Shown here in pieces: positions 34,863 to 46,914 of a DNA stretch of 64,000 bases (within the stretch, counting starts at the first letter, position 1; every line of letters begins with the position of its first letter). The notes beneath the pieces were generated by a model. It was given only the letters and a program-made list of their open reading frames with translations. It did no database searches and was not told the DNA's origin. The stretch covers positions 37,132,501-37,196,500 of the forward strand of contig NC_050098.1 in assembly GCF_902167145.1 (NCBI RefSeq). Direction: 5' to 3'. This stretch comes from Zea mays (lineage: Eukaryota > Streptophyta > Magnoliopsida > Poales > Poaceae). A program made the position numbers and the translations under genes.

Positions 34863-36208
34863 TGTCGGCGTTTCGACCCCGGGGGGCCCTGGACCGACGA
34901 GTAAAATTGTCGCTGCGTGTCTCAGCCTAGATGGGTTGGCGCGAGATGGAACACAAGGGGGGAGAACCGCGGCTCGTGTTATCCTGCGCCCAGGGCGGAT
35001 GCGCTTGCAGTAGGGGGTTACAAGCGTTCGCGAGAGAGAGAGAGAGAGAGAGTGTGCGAGCCTGTTCATCGGCCCGTCCTCCCGCGCGACCACCCTCTCA
35101 TATGAGGGCCCTGGACCTTCCTTTTATAGATGCAAAGAGAGGGTCCAGGTGTACAATGGGGGTGTAGCTATATGCTAACGTGTCCGGCAGAGAGGAGCCA
35201 GAGCCCTATGTACATGCCAACGTGGCTGTTGGAGAGGTGCTAGAGCCCTGTGCACGCGGTGTCGTGGCCGTTGGAGGAGCGCTTGAGCCCTGTAGAAGCA
35301 CAGCTGTCGGGGCTGCCGGGACCTTGCTGACGTCTCCTTGCTTCCGTAGGGGGCTTGAGAACCGCCGTCATCATGGACACACGCGGGGTGCCATCATTAC
35401 TGGGGCGAGCCAGATGGGACGCCGGTCTTGTTCCTCGTAGCCTGAGCTAGCTAGGGGTAGGGTAATGATGTACCCCCTGTGGCGTGGTCGGTCCGAGCCC
35501 AAGGTTGGGCGAGGCGGAGACTCCTCCTGAGGCCAAGGCCGGGGTGGGGTGAGGACGCGATTCCTTCTGAGGTCGAGGTTGAGGCCGAGCCCTAGGGTCG
35601 GGCGAGGCGGAGACCATCCTCCGAGGCCGAGGTTGAGGCCGAGCCCTGGGGTCGGGCGAGGCCGAGGCGGGGGCCGAGCCCTGAGGTCGGGCGAGGCGGA
35701 GCTTCCTGTTGTGCCTGAGGCTGGACTTAGCTGTTGTCAGCCTCACCCTGGCGGGTGGCACAGCAGTCGGAGCGGGGCAGGCGGCGCTGTTTTCCTGTCA
35801 GGTCGGTCAGTGGAAGGGCGAAGTGACTACAGTCACCTCGGCCTTGCCGACTGAGGAACGTGCGTCAGGATAAGGTGTCAGACGATCCTCGCATTGAATG
35901 CTCCTGCGATACGGTCGGTTGGCGTGGCGATCTGGCCAAGGTTGCTTCACTGCGAAGCCTACCCGAGCTAGGCCTCGGGCGAGTCGAGGGTGCGCCCGTT
36001 GCTTGAGGAGGCCGTCGGGCGAGGCGTGAATTCGCCTAGGACTACTGTTCCTGCCCGAGGCTGGGCTCGGGTGAGGCGAGATCGCGTCCCTTGAGTAGAC
36101 GGAGCCTTGACCTGAATTGCGCCCATCAGTCTCTGCAGCTTGTGCTTGATGGTGATTACCAGCCGAGTTTAGGAGTGTTGGGGGTACCCTTAATTATGGT
36201 ACCCGACA
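34863..36208 (-). repeat. 3' LTR of the 13.46-kb element
   Basis: 1346 bp, TGTCGGCGTTTCGACC...GGTACCCGACA as written. It contains a GA-dinucleotide run (35034-35052) and a GC-rich repeat of GAGGCCGAG...GGTCGGGCGAGGC units (35500-35720). Confidence 0.92.
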
Positions 36209-36944
36209 GTAGCCCCCGAGCCTCAAAGGGAGTGTTGGTACTCGCTTGGAGGCTTTGTCACACTTTTTTGCAAGGGGACCGGCCTTTCTCGGTTACATTT
36301 TGTTCCGGTGGGTGCACGCGAGCGTACCTGCCGGGTGTAGGCCCCGAGGCCTCGGAGGAGTGGTTTGACTCCTCCGAGGTCTTAATGCCTTTCGCGATGC
36401 CTTGGCCGGTCTGATTGTTCCCTCATGCGATCTGATGGTAGCCCGGGTGCATGGTCGGGTTCCGAGTTTTCAGGCTGGTCTGTTGACGCTGTCAACGGTT
36501 TGGCCGTAGCCAGGTTTGCGAGAGCAGCCCCCGAGCATCTGCACAGAGCGAGAGGACGATCAAGGACTGACTCGACTTTTATCATACGCCCCTTCGTCGC
36601 CTTTCCGCAAGGAGGAGGGGGAAAGCGTCATGTTGCCCTCGGAGGGCGCCGAACATGGTGTCTCCAGTGAGTTGCTAACGGGTGATCCGAGTGGACGCCC
36701 GTGCCCCATTCGATAAGGGTCGGCTAGTGGCCCAGAGGCGCGCTCCAAAAGTACCTACAGGTGATTTGCCGGACCCGGTCTCGTTCGATAGGGTCCGAGG
36801 GCTCGATGCCTCCCTCTGGTGGGATTCCGTTACAAAATCGCTCCTACTGGTCTCGGAAATGTTCTAGGGTACCTCGGGAGCATAGCCTGAGCCTCGGCCA
36901 TGTATCGGACGTACTCGGAGTCATCCCTCGCTCTGCGTGCTCTT

Positions 36945-37145
36945 TGGCGGCTGTCAAACCCTTCGAGGGGCCAGCCTTCGAACCCCTGATCAGTAGTGGG
37001 CGCGAAGCCCGAGTGCTCTGAGGCGGCTATCGAACCCTTTCGAGGGGTCAGCCTTCGAACCTCTGATCAGTAATGAGCCTGAAGCTCGAGTGCTCTGGGG
37101 CGGCTGTCGAACCCTTCCGAGGGGCCAGCCTTCGAACCCCTGATC
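36945..37145. repeat. 76-77-bp tandem repeat (three copies)
   Basis: Units begin CGGCTGTCAAACCC near 36949, CGGCTATCGAACCC near 37025 and CGGCTGTCGAACCC near 37102. Each ends CGAACCCCTGATCAGTA or similar. It lies in the non-coding spacer between the antisense coding remains and the 3' LTR. Confidence 0.8.
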
Positions 37146-38072
37146 ATTAGGAGGGCTCGGGGCCCGCTTCCTTCGCGGAGAAGGATCCCTTTCGGAGTAT
37201 CCTCCTTCCCGATCCCTGTAGCAAGAGAGAGAAAGGGGAGAAGGAAAAGGGATATGAATTTAAACGGCGTGGCGCACCTTTTTTGACGCGGTCATCATGG
37301 CGGAGGTGAAACGTCGCCCGCTTCGCCTGCCAAAGGCGTCGTTTGCCCTGCCGCGGAGTTAATGTGACAGGATGAGTGGTTCGCGGGGCGGTCGTTGCGC
37401 AAGCCGTTCGAGGAACGGAACACGGGCGTGTCGTCTTCACGCCATGGGAGAGGGTTCCCCTGCTGCCCCAGGAGGGGACGTGAGCCTGCAGACGATTTGA
37501 CCGCCGTTTCCGCCCGTCTGTTGCCGCCATTACTGCCAGCCCACTTTTGGCCATATCGAGCGTCGCGCCTCCTCCCGCGGCTGACTGACCCGTGATCGAT
37601 GTGCTCGGCTAGCACTGTTGGGCCACGCGTAGGGTTGCTTCGAGTCACGACATTGGTTCCACAGTCAAGAAGGCGCGGTATTGGCGCAAGTGGCGGTGCA
37701 GTTTCTCGCACGTAGTAACCGGCGCGTCGGTTACATGACGTGTGGGCCTGGGCCTCCATGCTGGATGCGTCGAAGTCGAAGGGGTGCCCCCCCGTGGTGC
37801 GGTTGCACGCCACTTGCATGGTGGTCCGCCCTTTCAACCGCTGGTTTCGGCGAGGATGGAGGAGTGCTTGTAACCGCGGGGCGGTTACACGCTCCGCGCG
37901 CGGCGGTTTGGCTTCTTCTGTTCTGGGCCAGCTTGCATGACGTGTGGGACCCAGCCCCCGTATCGTAGGGGATGCCCCTGGAGCATGTCGGTGAAGACTT
38001 AGTCCGCGACGCCTGAGGACGCGAGTAGGGAGAGCCGCCTTTAAAAAGGGATTGATCCCCCGGGCGGTAGCC

Positions 38073-39726
38073 ATGCCTTCGCACTCCCCTCATGCATTGC
38101 GACCTTCCTCCTTCCGAGCCCCCGGATGGGGAGCACCCGTGTTGCTCTCGTCTTGTAGTTGTTGGAGGAGCGCAACCTCGCGGAGGTTGGCACCCTTCAG
38201 CCATCGCTCGGCTTCAAGGATTTTCATCAGGCAGCCCGGCTGCATTCCCTCACCAATGGTCACGCAGGATGGTGACCACCGGTTCGATGGTGGGGAGAAG
38301 CAAGCCGGGCTGCGGCCTCTGCCCTGCCCTCAGCTTCAAGGATCTTCATCATCCTTGCTGCGGCGGGGGGCGAGCTGAGTCGGAGCTCTACCTCCTACAC
38401 GGGCCGGCGGGCCACGTCTTCCTTCAGCATTCAGGAGAGAGGGCGCTCATTGGCCTAGCGGAGGGGCGGACTTTGACAACACGGGGCCGGTCGGCCGCAA
38501 GCGTCGTCAGCTCCAGCATGCCTGGCTCGCTGGCTCAGCTAGCTCTGGCGCTGCTTCCGGTGCCACCTCCCACCGCTGGGGCGGAGCGCGGCTGCCCACC
38601 CACCGTACGGGTGGCTGTTGCGTCGTATGCACCGGGGGACCGTCCAAGAAGTCGCACGCCGCCAGGGCGGCGTTCGTGTTCTTGGATTGTCTTGTCCTCG
38701 CTCTAGCACAATGCCTCCGCACGGAGGTTGGTGCCTGCCCGTCCGTGAGGACTTGAGTGGGATCTGCAGGTGCAGGCTGGGGGGCCACTCGTGGACAGAC
38801 CTCCGGCTCTTTGGCTTTGACGGCTTGTCCTCACCCCTCGTGTGGGGACATGGGCGAGGGCCTTCCCACAGCAGCATTTGCCCTGAGGTCATCGCTGCTG
38901 CTGTTTAGCCGCCTGAGACGGAGGTCGTTGTCGCTGCTGCTGCAGAGGTCGCCGGCGAGCCACCCGGAGTTTATCGTCCCGCAGGCCCTCCGATGTGGAG
39001 GTTGTTCATACCCGCGGGAGTGGAACCGGAGTTCCGTTTGTAATGGCTGGTTGAGTGCCGGTGTATGTTCATTGTGGCTGTCGAGGCCTGAACATCTGGG
39101 TATTTGAGTGTAATACCGTGTTTTCCCCTCATTTCGAGCATTGGGACTCGCCTGTCGACTAGCTGAACCGCTTAACCGAGTGTGAGTTGCTTTGCGCGAA
39201 AGGTGACGAGTGAGGTATCCGTATCCCGGAGGCGTAGGAGTCCCTCGGCTCGGTCGGCCTTGCCACTCAAGGCTTCTCCTGCTCAGTTACGGAACCCCCG
39301 GCTGCTCTGCGATGAGCCGGAGCCGGAGGCAGCGGTGTCAGCATGGACAGAGGCGTAGTTGGCTCGAAAAGGGGCTTCGCCGGCCCAGGAGCGAGTGGCT
39401 TCCCAGGCCGAGGAGGTGCAGCAGCGGCGGCTAGAGCCTGGCCGGGTCATTCGTGAGGACCAACTTCGGAGTCACGCTTCCGAGGCCGTGAGCCGGGCTG
39501 ATGTCCTCGGGGGACAGCTGACTGAGGCTACGGAGCGGCCAGCCGAGCCGTCTGCTCGGGCCGAGATCCTGGAGGAGACCCTGGCTGTGATGGCCCAAGC
39601 GCGGTGCTGACATCTTCCTTCGAGGTGGAGATCCTTCCGCCTGTGTTGCCGTCCGAGGCCGGGCCAGATCCCGCCGAAGGTGGAAACAACGCCGAGGGTG
39701 CTGCTGTTCCCTCTGTCGATGTCTGA
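38073..39726 (+). pseudogene. degraded antisense gene in the 13.46-kb element
   Basis: A TATA-like TTTAAAAA (38040-38047) precedes an ATG at 38073 in the same position relative to the 3' LTR as the antisense genes of the other Tat-like elements. Frames downstream are short and broken. The best part is 39359-39610, an Ala/Glu/Arg-rich coiled coil (ARKGASPAQERVASQAEEV, RADVLGGQLTEATERPAEP). The tail VEILPPVLPSEAGPDPAEGG ends at 39726 in a shifted frame. No PF04195 core is recognisable. I read it as a remnant of the same kind of gene; this is an inference from position and coiled coil. Confidence 0.45.
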
Positions 39727-40200
39727 ACCTGCAGGAATAGTTTGTCTGTAGTATGCGTATGTTTTTTGCGGCCGAGGCCCAAACATATTATTGTCGTGTT
39801 ATAAAGTTGTGTTTCCTTTCCTCTTGTTTCGAGTATCAGGACTTATTCATCGGTAGCAGAATCACTTATCCGAGCGAGAGTTACTTATCGCGGAAGGTGA
39901 TGAGTGAGGTATCCGTATCCCGGAGGCGTAGGAGTCCCTCGGCTCGGTCGGCCTTGCCGCTTACGTGTACTCTTACTCGTCCGCAGGATTCTGTTATCGA
40001 TATAGTCGAGAAGGCACGAAAAATCGTTCTGCCAGAAAAGTTTTTGAGCGTTAAGACTTGTTTGGCAGCGGAATCGCTTATCCGAGCGTGAGTTACTTAT
40101 CACGGAAGGTGATGAGTGAGGTATCCGTATCCCGGAGGCGTAGGAGTCCCTCAGCTCGGTCGGCCTTGCCGCTTACGTGTACTCCGTCGTTTTTAGGATC
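39183..40200. repeat. three copies of a 100- to 200-bp repeat
   Basis: The block GGTATCCGTATCCCGGAGGC with CGTAGGAGTCCCTCGGCTCG recurs at 39213, 39908 and 40120. The last two copies form a 212-bp tandem duplication that starts around CAGCGGAATC or AGCAGAATCACTTATCCGAG. It lies in the spacer after the antisense coding remnant. Confidence 0.8.
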
Positions 40201-40405
40201 CCGCTATCGAAGTAATCGAAAAGTGTGAAAGATGTTCTGGCAGAAAGACTTTTTCTGAAGAAAATTTTGACGCAGAGGGGGTTCCCCCCTTCTAGCCCCC
40301 AAGGGAGGGTCGGGCTTTGCCGAGGCAAGGCTGACCCTTCCTTGACGGTTAGACTTTATTTGTGTATGTATAGAGAACGGGGTATATGAACGACTTGAAA
40401 ACATC

Positions 40406-43400
40406 TTAAGGGTAAAAGCGACGTAGCTGTCGGATGTTCCAAGCGTTGCTGTAGACCTCGCCTTGACTGTTGGCCAGCTTGTATGTTCCGGGCTTCAAAA
40501 TCTTGGCGATGATGAACGACCCTTCCCAGGGAGGAGTAAGCTTGTGGCGACCTCGGGCGTCCTGCCGCAGCCGAAGTACCAAGTCTCCCACCTGGAGGTC
40601 TTGGGGCCGAACCCCTCTGATACCGTGCCGAGTGTAGTAAGGCCATGTCCCGAGTCTCTTCCAGCTGGTCCAGTGAGTCTTCTCGGCTGGTCTGGTTGCT
40701 TTGGTCGTCGTACGCCCTCGTCCTCAGGGAACCGTATTCTAAGTCTATGGGCAAGATAGCCTCGGCCCCATAGACTAGAAAGAACGGCGAGAAGCCCGTG
40801 GCTCGGCTTGGCGTCGCCCTCAGACTCCAGACCACCGAGGGTAGTTCCTTCATCCATCACTTGCCGAATTTGTTGAGGTCGTTGTAGATCATCGGTTTTA
40901 GTCCCTGCAGAAGCATACCATTGGCATGCTCTACCTGCCCATTCATCATGGGGTGAGCTACGGCGGCCCAGTCCACATGGATGTGGTGGTCCTCGCAGAA
41001 GTCCAGGAACTTCTTGCCAGTGAACTGGGTGCCATTGTCGGTGATGATGGAGTTCGAGACCCCAAAGCAATGGATGATGTTGGTGAAGAATGCTACTGCC
41101 TGCTCGGACCTGATGTTGGTTAGGGGTCGGACCTCGATCCACTTGGAGAATTTGTCGATGGCGACCAGCAGGTGCGTGAAGCCCCCGGGTGCCTTCTGCA
41201 AGGGACCGACGAGACCCAGACCCCACACAGCAAACGACCAGGTGATGGGTATTGTTTGTAGGGCCTGAGCGGGCAGGTGCGTCTGCCTTGCGTAGAATTG
41301 ACACCCTTGGCAGGAGCGTACAATCCTAGTGGCGTCGGCCACCACAGTCGGCCAGTAGAAGCCTCATCGGAAGGCGTTCCCAACAAGAGCTCGAGGTGCT
41401 GCGTGGTGACCGCAAGCCCCCGAGTGTATTTCTTGCAATAGCTTCTGACCTTCGGTGATAGATATGCATCGTTGGAGGATGCCTGAGGGGCTGCGGTGGT
41501 AGAGCTCCTTTTCATCACCCAATAAGACGAACGACTTGGCGCGCCGCGCGAGTCGCCGAGCTTCGGCTTTGTCGAGGGGTAGCTCTCCTCGGTGGAGATA
41601 TTGCAGGTACGAGGTCTTCCAGTTTCGATTAGGCGTGACCCCTTTCCGCTCTTCCTCGACGCGCAGTGCCTCACCCTCGACGGTCGAGGATACCTCGGTC
41701 TGGGCCGAGGCCTCCTCGGGCTCGGGCGTGTCGTCGGTCTTGACGGAGAGTTGATGTATGTCTCTGGAGAAGACATCCAGGGGAACCGTTGTCCGCCCCG
41801 AGGCTATTTTAGCCAGCTCATCCGCAGTCTCGTTGTACCGTCGAGCGACGTGGTTGAGCTCGAGCCCGTAGAACTTGTCTTCCAGGCGCCGAACCTCATC
41901 GCAGTAGGCCTCCATCTTCGGGTCGCGGTGGTGGGAGTTCTTCATGACTTGGTCAATGACAAGCTGCGAGTCGCCACGAGCGTCGAGGCGCCGAACCCCT
42001 AGCTCGATGGCGATGCGCAACCCATTAACCAGAGCCTCGTACTTGGCCACGTTGTTTGACGCCGAGAAATGGAGGCGCAACACGTAGCGGAGGTGCTTCC
42101 CGAGGGGTGAGATGAAGAGCAGGCCCGCACCTGCTCCTGTTTTCATCAGCGACCCATCGAAATACATGGTCCAGAGTTCCGGTTGGATCGGAGCTATTGG
42201 TAGCTGGGTGTCGACCCATTCAGCCACGAAGTCCGCCAAGACTTGGGACTTGATGGCCTTCCGAGGAGCGAACGAGATTGTCTCGCCCATGATCTCCACT
42301 GCCCACTTTGCTATCCTGCCCGAGGCCTCTCGGCACTGGATGATCTCCCCCAGTGGGAAGGATGACACCACAGTCACCGGATGAGACTCGAAGTAGTGTC
42401 GCAACTTTTGCCGCGTCAGAATTACTGCGTACAGTAGCTTCTTAATTTGCGGATAGCGGATCTTGGTCTTAGATAGCACTTCGCTGATGAAGTAGACCGA
42501 CCTCTGGACGAGCAATGCATGCCCTTCTTCTCGTCTCTCGACCACGATCGTGGTGCTGACACCTGAGTGGTTGCGGCTACGTAGATCAAGAGGGCTTCTC
42601 CCGCAGCAGGGGGCACCAAGATGGGCGCGCTTGCAAGGAGCGCCTTTAAGTTTCTGAGGGCTTCCTCGGCCTCGAGGGTCCAAGTGAATCGCTCGGTCTT
42701 CCTTAAGAGGCGGTACAAGGGTAGGCCTTTTTCGCCAAGGCGCGAGATGAAGCGGCTCAGAGCCGCAAGGCATTCCATGACCCTCTGTACTCCTTTCAAG
42801 TCTTTGATAGGTCCCATGTTGGTGATGGCCGCGATTTTCTCCGGGTTGGCCTCGATGCCCCGCTCGGAGACGATGAACCCCAGGAGCATGCCTCGGGGGA
42901 CTCCGAAGACACACTTCTCGGGATTGAGTTTTACGCCCTTCGCCTTCAGACACTTGAATGTCGCTTCAAGGTCAGAGAGGAGGTCGGAGGCTTTCCTTGT
43001 CTTGACTACGATGTCATCGACATAAGCCTCGACCGTTCGGCCGATGTGCTCTCCGAGCACGTGGTTCATGCACCTTTGGTATGTCGCCCCTGCATTCCTC
43101 AAACCAAATGACATAGTAATATAGCAGTACATGCCAAAAGGTGTGATGAAAGAAGTCGCGAGCTGGTCGGACTCTTTCATCTTGATTTGGTGATAACCTG
43201 AGTAGGCATCGAGGAATGACAGGGTTTCACACCCAGTAGTGGAATCCACGATTTGATTGATGCGAGGCAGAGGGTAGGGAACCTTCGGACATGCTTTGTT
43301 TAGACCAGTGTAGTCTACACACATCCTCCATTTCCCCCCTTTCTTTTTCACAAGCACAGGGTTGGCTAGCCATTCTGGATGGAATACCTCTTTGATGAAC

Positions 43401-43606
43401 CATGTAGCCATCAGCTTGTGGATCTCCTCGCCTATGGCTCTGCGCTTTTCTTCGTCGAATCGGCACAGAGGCTGCTTCACGGGTCGGGCTCCAGCTCGGA
43501 TATCCAGCGAGTGCTCGGCGACATCCCTCGGTATGACAGGCATGTCCGAGGGACTCCATGCAAATACCTCGGCGTTCGCGCAGAGAAAGTCGACGAGCAC
43601 TGCTTC
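40406..43606 (-). pseudogene. RT, two RNases H and integrase of the 13.46-kb element
   Basis: The RT starts in phase after the 43607 stop, includes PVLVKKKGGKWRMCVDYTGL and the active-site AYVDDIVVKT (about 43032-43003), and shifts frame near 42560. The first RNase H (RQKLRHYFESHPVTVV) is followed by a second, archaeal-type RNase H with MYFDGSLMKTGAGAG, NVAKYEALVNGLRIA and ARGDSQLVIDQV. The integrase has SCQGCQFYARQTHLP, VAIDKFSKWIEVRPL, ITDNGTQFTGKKF and MMNGQVEHANG, so the D-D-E triad is present. TGA stops at 41366-41364 and 40859-40857 and a frameshift near 40620 interrupt it. The integrase tail (PWEGSFIIAKILKPGTYKL) ends at 40406. Confidence 0.88.
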
Positions 43607-46600
43607 CTATTTGGGGTCGAGCTCGGAGCCGATCCGGACTTGCTTGCAGGCGTTGTTGCTGGGGTCGAGGGGGACGGACTTAACCGCCTCCGCTGGCTCG
43701 AAGTTGCCGGTGTGGCGCTTCGCATCAGGCACCTCCTTAGAGAGGCACTCCAGGTCGGCGATGAGGGCCTCGGATTCGGCGAGGGCCTCAGCGTACTCCA
43801 CGCACTCCACGTCGCATTCGTACACGTGTCGGTACGTGGATCCGATGGTGATGACCCCATTGGGGCCCGACATCTTAAGCTTGAGGTAGGTGTAGTTGGG
43901 GACGACCATGAACTTGGCGTAGCATGGTCTCCCCAGCACTACATGGTAGGTTCCTCGGAACCCGACCACCTCGAACGTGAGGGTTTCCTTTCGGAAGTTG
44001 GAGGGAGTCCCGAAGCAGATGGGCAGATCGAGTTGTCTAAGGGGCTGGACGCGCTTCCTGGGGATGATCCCGTGAAAGGGCGCTGCATCGGCCCAGATCA
44101 TGGACAGATCGATTTGCAAGAGCCCAAGGGTCTCGGCGTAGATGATGTTGAGGCTGCTGCCTCCGTCCATGAGGACCTTGGTGAGCCTGACGTTGCCGAT
44201 GACGGGGTCGATGACGAGCGGGTACTTTCCCAGGCTTGGCACGCAGTCGGGGTGGTCGCCTTGGTCGAAGGTGATGGGCTTGTCGGACCAGTCTAGGTAG
44301 ACTGGTGCCGCCACCTTTACCGAGCAGACCTCCCGGCGCTCCTGCTTGCGGTGCCGAGCCGAGGCGTTCGCCACTTGCCCATCATAGATCATAAAGCAGC
44401 CGTGGACCTCGGGGAACTCCTCTGCCTTGTCACCCTCCTTCTTGTCGTTGTCTTGGCCTTTGCCACCTTCCGCCGGGGCCCCGGCCTTATGGAAGTAGCG
44501 CCTAAGCATGACGCATTCCTCAAGGGTGTGCTTGATGGGACCCTGGTGATAGGGACACGACTCCTTGAGCATCTTGTCGAACAGGTTGGCCCCTCCGGGA
44601 AGCTTCCGAGGGTTCCTGTGCTCGGCGGCAGCGACAAGATCTACGTCGGCGGCGTCGCGTTTCGCTTGCGATTTCTTCTTGGCCTTCTTCTTCGTGCCGC
44701 GCTGGGCGGACGCCTCGGGGACGTCTTCCTGCTGGCGTCCCTGAGGCTGCTTGTCCTTACGGAAGATGGCTTCGACCGCCTCCTGACCAGAGGCGAACTT
44801 GGTGGCGATGTCCATCAACTTGCTCGCCTTGGTGGGAGTCTTGCGACCCAGCTTGCTCACCAGGTCACGACAAGTGGTGCCGGCGAGGAACGCCCCGATG
44901 ACATCCGAGTCGATGATGTTGGGCAGCTCGGTGCGCTGCTTCGAAAATCGCCGGATGTAGTCCCGTAGGGATTCCCCCGGCTGCTGGCGGCAGCTTCGGA
45001 GATCCCAAGAGTTCCCAGGGCGCACGTATGTGCCCTGGAAGTTTCAGCGAAGGCTTTGACCAGGTCGTCCCAGTTGGAGATCTGCGCAGGAGGCAGATGC
45101 TCCAGCCAGGCTCGGGCGGCGTCGGAGAGGAACAGGGGGAGGTTGCGGATGATGAGGTTGTCATCGTCCGTTCCACCCAGCTAGCAGGCCAGCTGGTAGT
45201 CCGCAAGCCATAGTTCCGGCCTCGTTTCCCCCGAGTACTTAGTGATGGTAGTCGGGGCTCGGAACCGGGTCGAGAACGGCACCCGTCGTATGGCCCGGCT
45301 GAAAGCTTGCGGACCCGGTGGTTCGGGCGAGGGGCTCCGATCCTCCCCGCTGTCGTAGCGTCCCCCACGCCTGGGGTGGTGGCCTTGGCGCACCTTCTCA
45401 TCGAAGCAGGATCGACGGTCGTGGTGGTGGTGCTCGTTGCCGAGGCGGCCTGGGGCTGCAGGCGTTGCGTCCCGCGTGCGCCCGGTGTGGACCGAGGCTT
45501 CCCGCATGAATTGGGAAGTCGCTGCGCGATGCTCCGGGGGGCACCCTTGCCTTCGGGAGGCAGAGCTCTCGGCCTGTCGTACCGCGGCATCCTCCAGGAG
45601 ATTCTTGAGTTCTCCCCGGATACGACACCCCTCGGTGGTGGATGGCTCCGGTATCGCTCGGAGTAGTATTGCCGCTGCAGCCAGATTCTGGCCGACCCTG
45701 CTGGAGGCCGGGGGCAGTCTTGCCCTGGCATCGTCAGCGACACGGTGCTGGACATCCCAGACCTGATGACGCGCTTCTCCGGTGAGTACTCGACCTGCCC
45801 ACTCCTGCTCCATGTTTTGCCGGAGCTGCACAAGTTGTCCTGCTTCCTCGTCGAGCTTGGCCTGCATCTTGCGGATTTGCTCGAGCTGTGTGTCCTAACC
45901 CCCCGCAGGGACTAGGACCACAGCTATCTCCCGCAGGATGTCAACGTGAGGCGCAGGCCTAGGGGGATTGTCGTCCTTCGGCATACCAAGGTGGTTGCCT
46001 TCGTCGAGACCCCCTAGATCGACGTGGAAACATTCACGACTTGGGCCACAACCCTCGTTGTCAAGGCTGTGGCCATCATCGGAGCAATCGGAGAGGCAGT
46101 AGTCACATGCGGTCATGAAGTCTCGCAAGACATTAGGAGCACGGAGCCCGGAGAAATCCCAACCAGAGTCGGGCTCGTCTTCTTCCTCGGAACCCAGGGG
46201 CCCGTAGGTCGAGACGGCCGTCAGTCGGTTCCAGGTTGACCACATATGGTACCCTGGAAGGTTAGGATATGCCTTTATGAAAGCGTTCACCGAAGCGGGG
46301 TCGCTCGGTGGATCAAAGCTGAATCTAAAAGGCACATGGTGGAAAACGGACGGTACCTCTTGATCGACGGACGGTGACGAAGTCGCGTAGGGGACGGACT
46401 GCACCGTTATCTCAGGTACGAGGCTAACGCCCAGCAAGTCCTCCGCGAGAGTGCTGGCGTCATTTGTCCGCTTGGGGTTGGCATGTTGCGGGGAAACGAC
46501 ACTCGCCGTCGTCTCGGGCGCGAGGTCAACGCCCGACATGTCCCCCGCTGGGGTGCCGGCGTCGTCGACTCGCTCGACAGCCGATGAGGTGCCGCCTCCT

Positions 46601-46680
46601 ACTTGGCCACAGTTGCCCCGCCTCCTCCTCCTGCGGCGAGGAAGGTGGCGGGACAGACCCAGATGCTGCTCTTCCGCCAT
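43607..46680 (-). pseudogene. gag and protease of the 13.46-kb element
   Basis: The frame opens at 46680 with MAEEQHLGLSRH and a basic stretch, and stays in one frame through TAG stops at 45897-45895 and 45183-45181 (both probably from CAG). The gag core is FRAPTTITKYSGETRPELWL, DDDNLIIRNLPLFLSDAARA and PGESLRDYIRRFSKQRTELP, with one frameshift near 45030. A KKKAKKKSQAKRD basic patch and CPYHQGPIKHTLEEC follow. The protease has VLMDGGSSLNIIY (about 44165-44127), with the Asp of the usual D-S/T/G-G motif. A TAG at 43609-43607 separates it from the RT frame, in phase. Confidence 0.85.
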
Positions 46681-46894
46681 GGGGGGAAGACGTCGTCGAG
46701 TCCGCCGTCGCCGGGCGGGCTGACGGCCGCCATTGTCGCTGTCACGCTACGGAGGAAGGAGTACCATGTCGTAGCTGCCATCGAGGGACATGAACTTGAG
46801 ACTCCTAAAACGGAGCAGTGTCCCGGGCTGAAAAGGTTGCTGGAGACTACCCATCTGGAGCTCGACGGGAAGTTGTTCATCAACACGCAGCATG

Positions 46895-46912
46895 CCCCTA
46901 CCTGGCGCGCCA
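46895..46912 (-). other. primer-binding site of the 13.46-kb element
   Basis: TGGCGCGCCAGGTAGGGG on the minus strand starts two bases after the 5' LTR. It is complementary to a tRNA 3' end (…CGCCA); the tRNA species was not determined. Confidence 0.8.
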
Positions 46913-46914
46913 AC

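Noticed and set aside
35447..38204. Many open frames in both strands of the GC-rich LTR and spacer
   Set aside because: They follow repeat composition (GAGGCCGAG units), have no domains and are mirrored in the other LTR.
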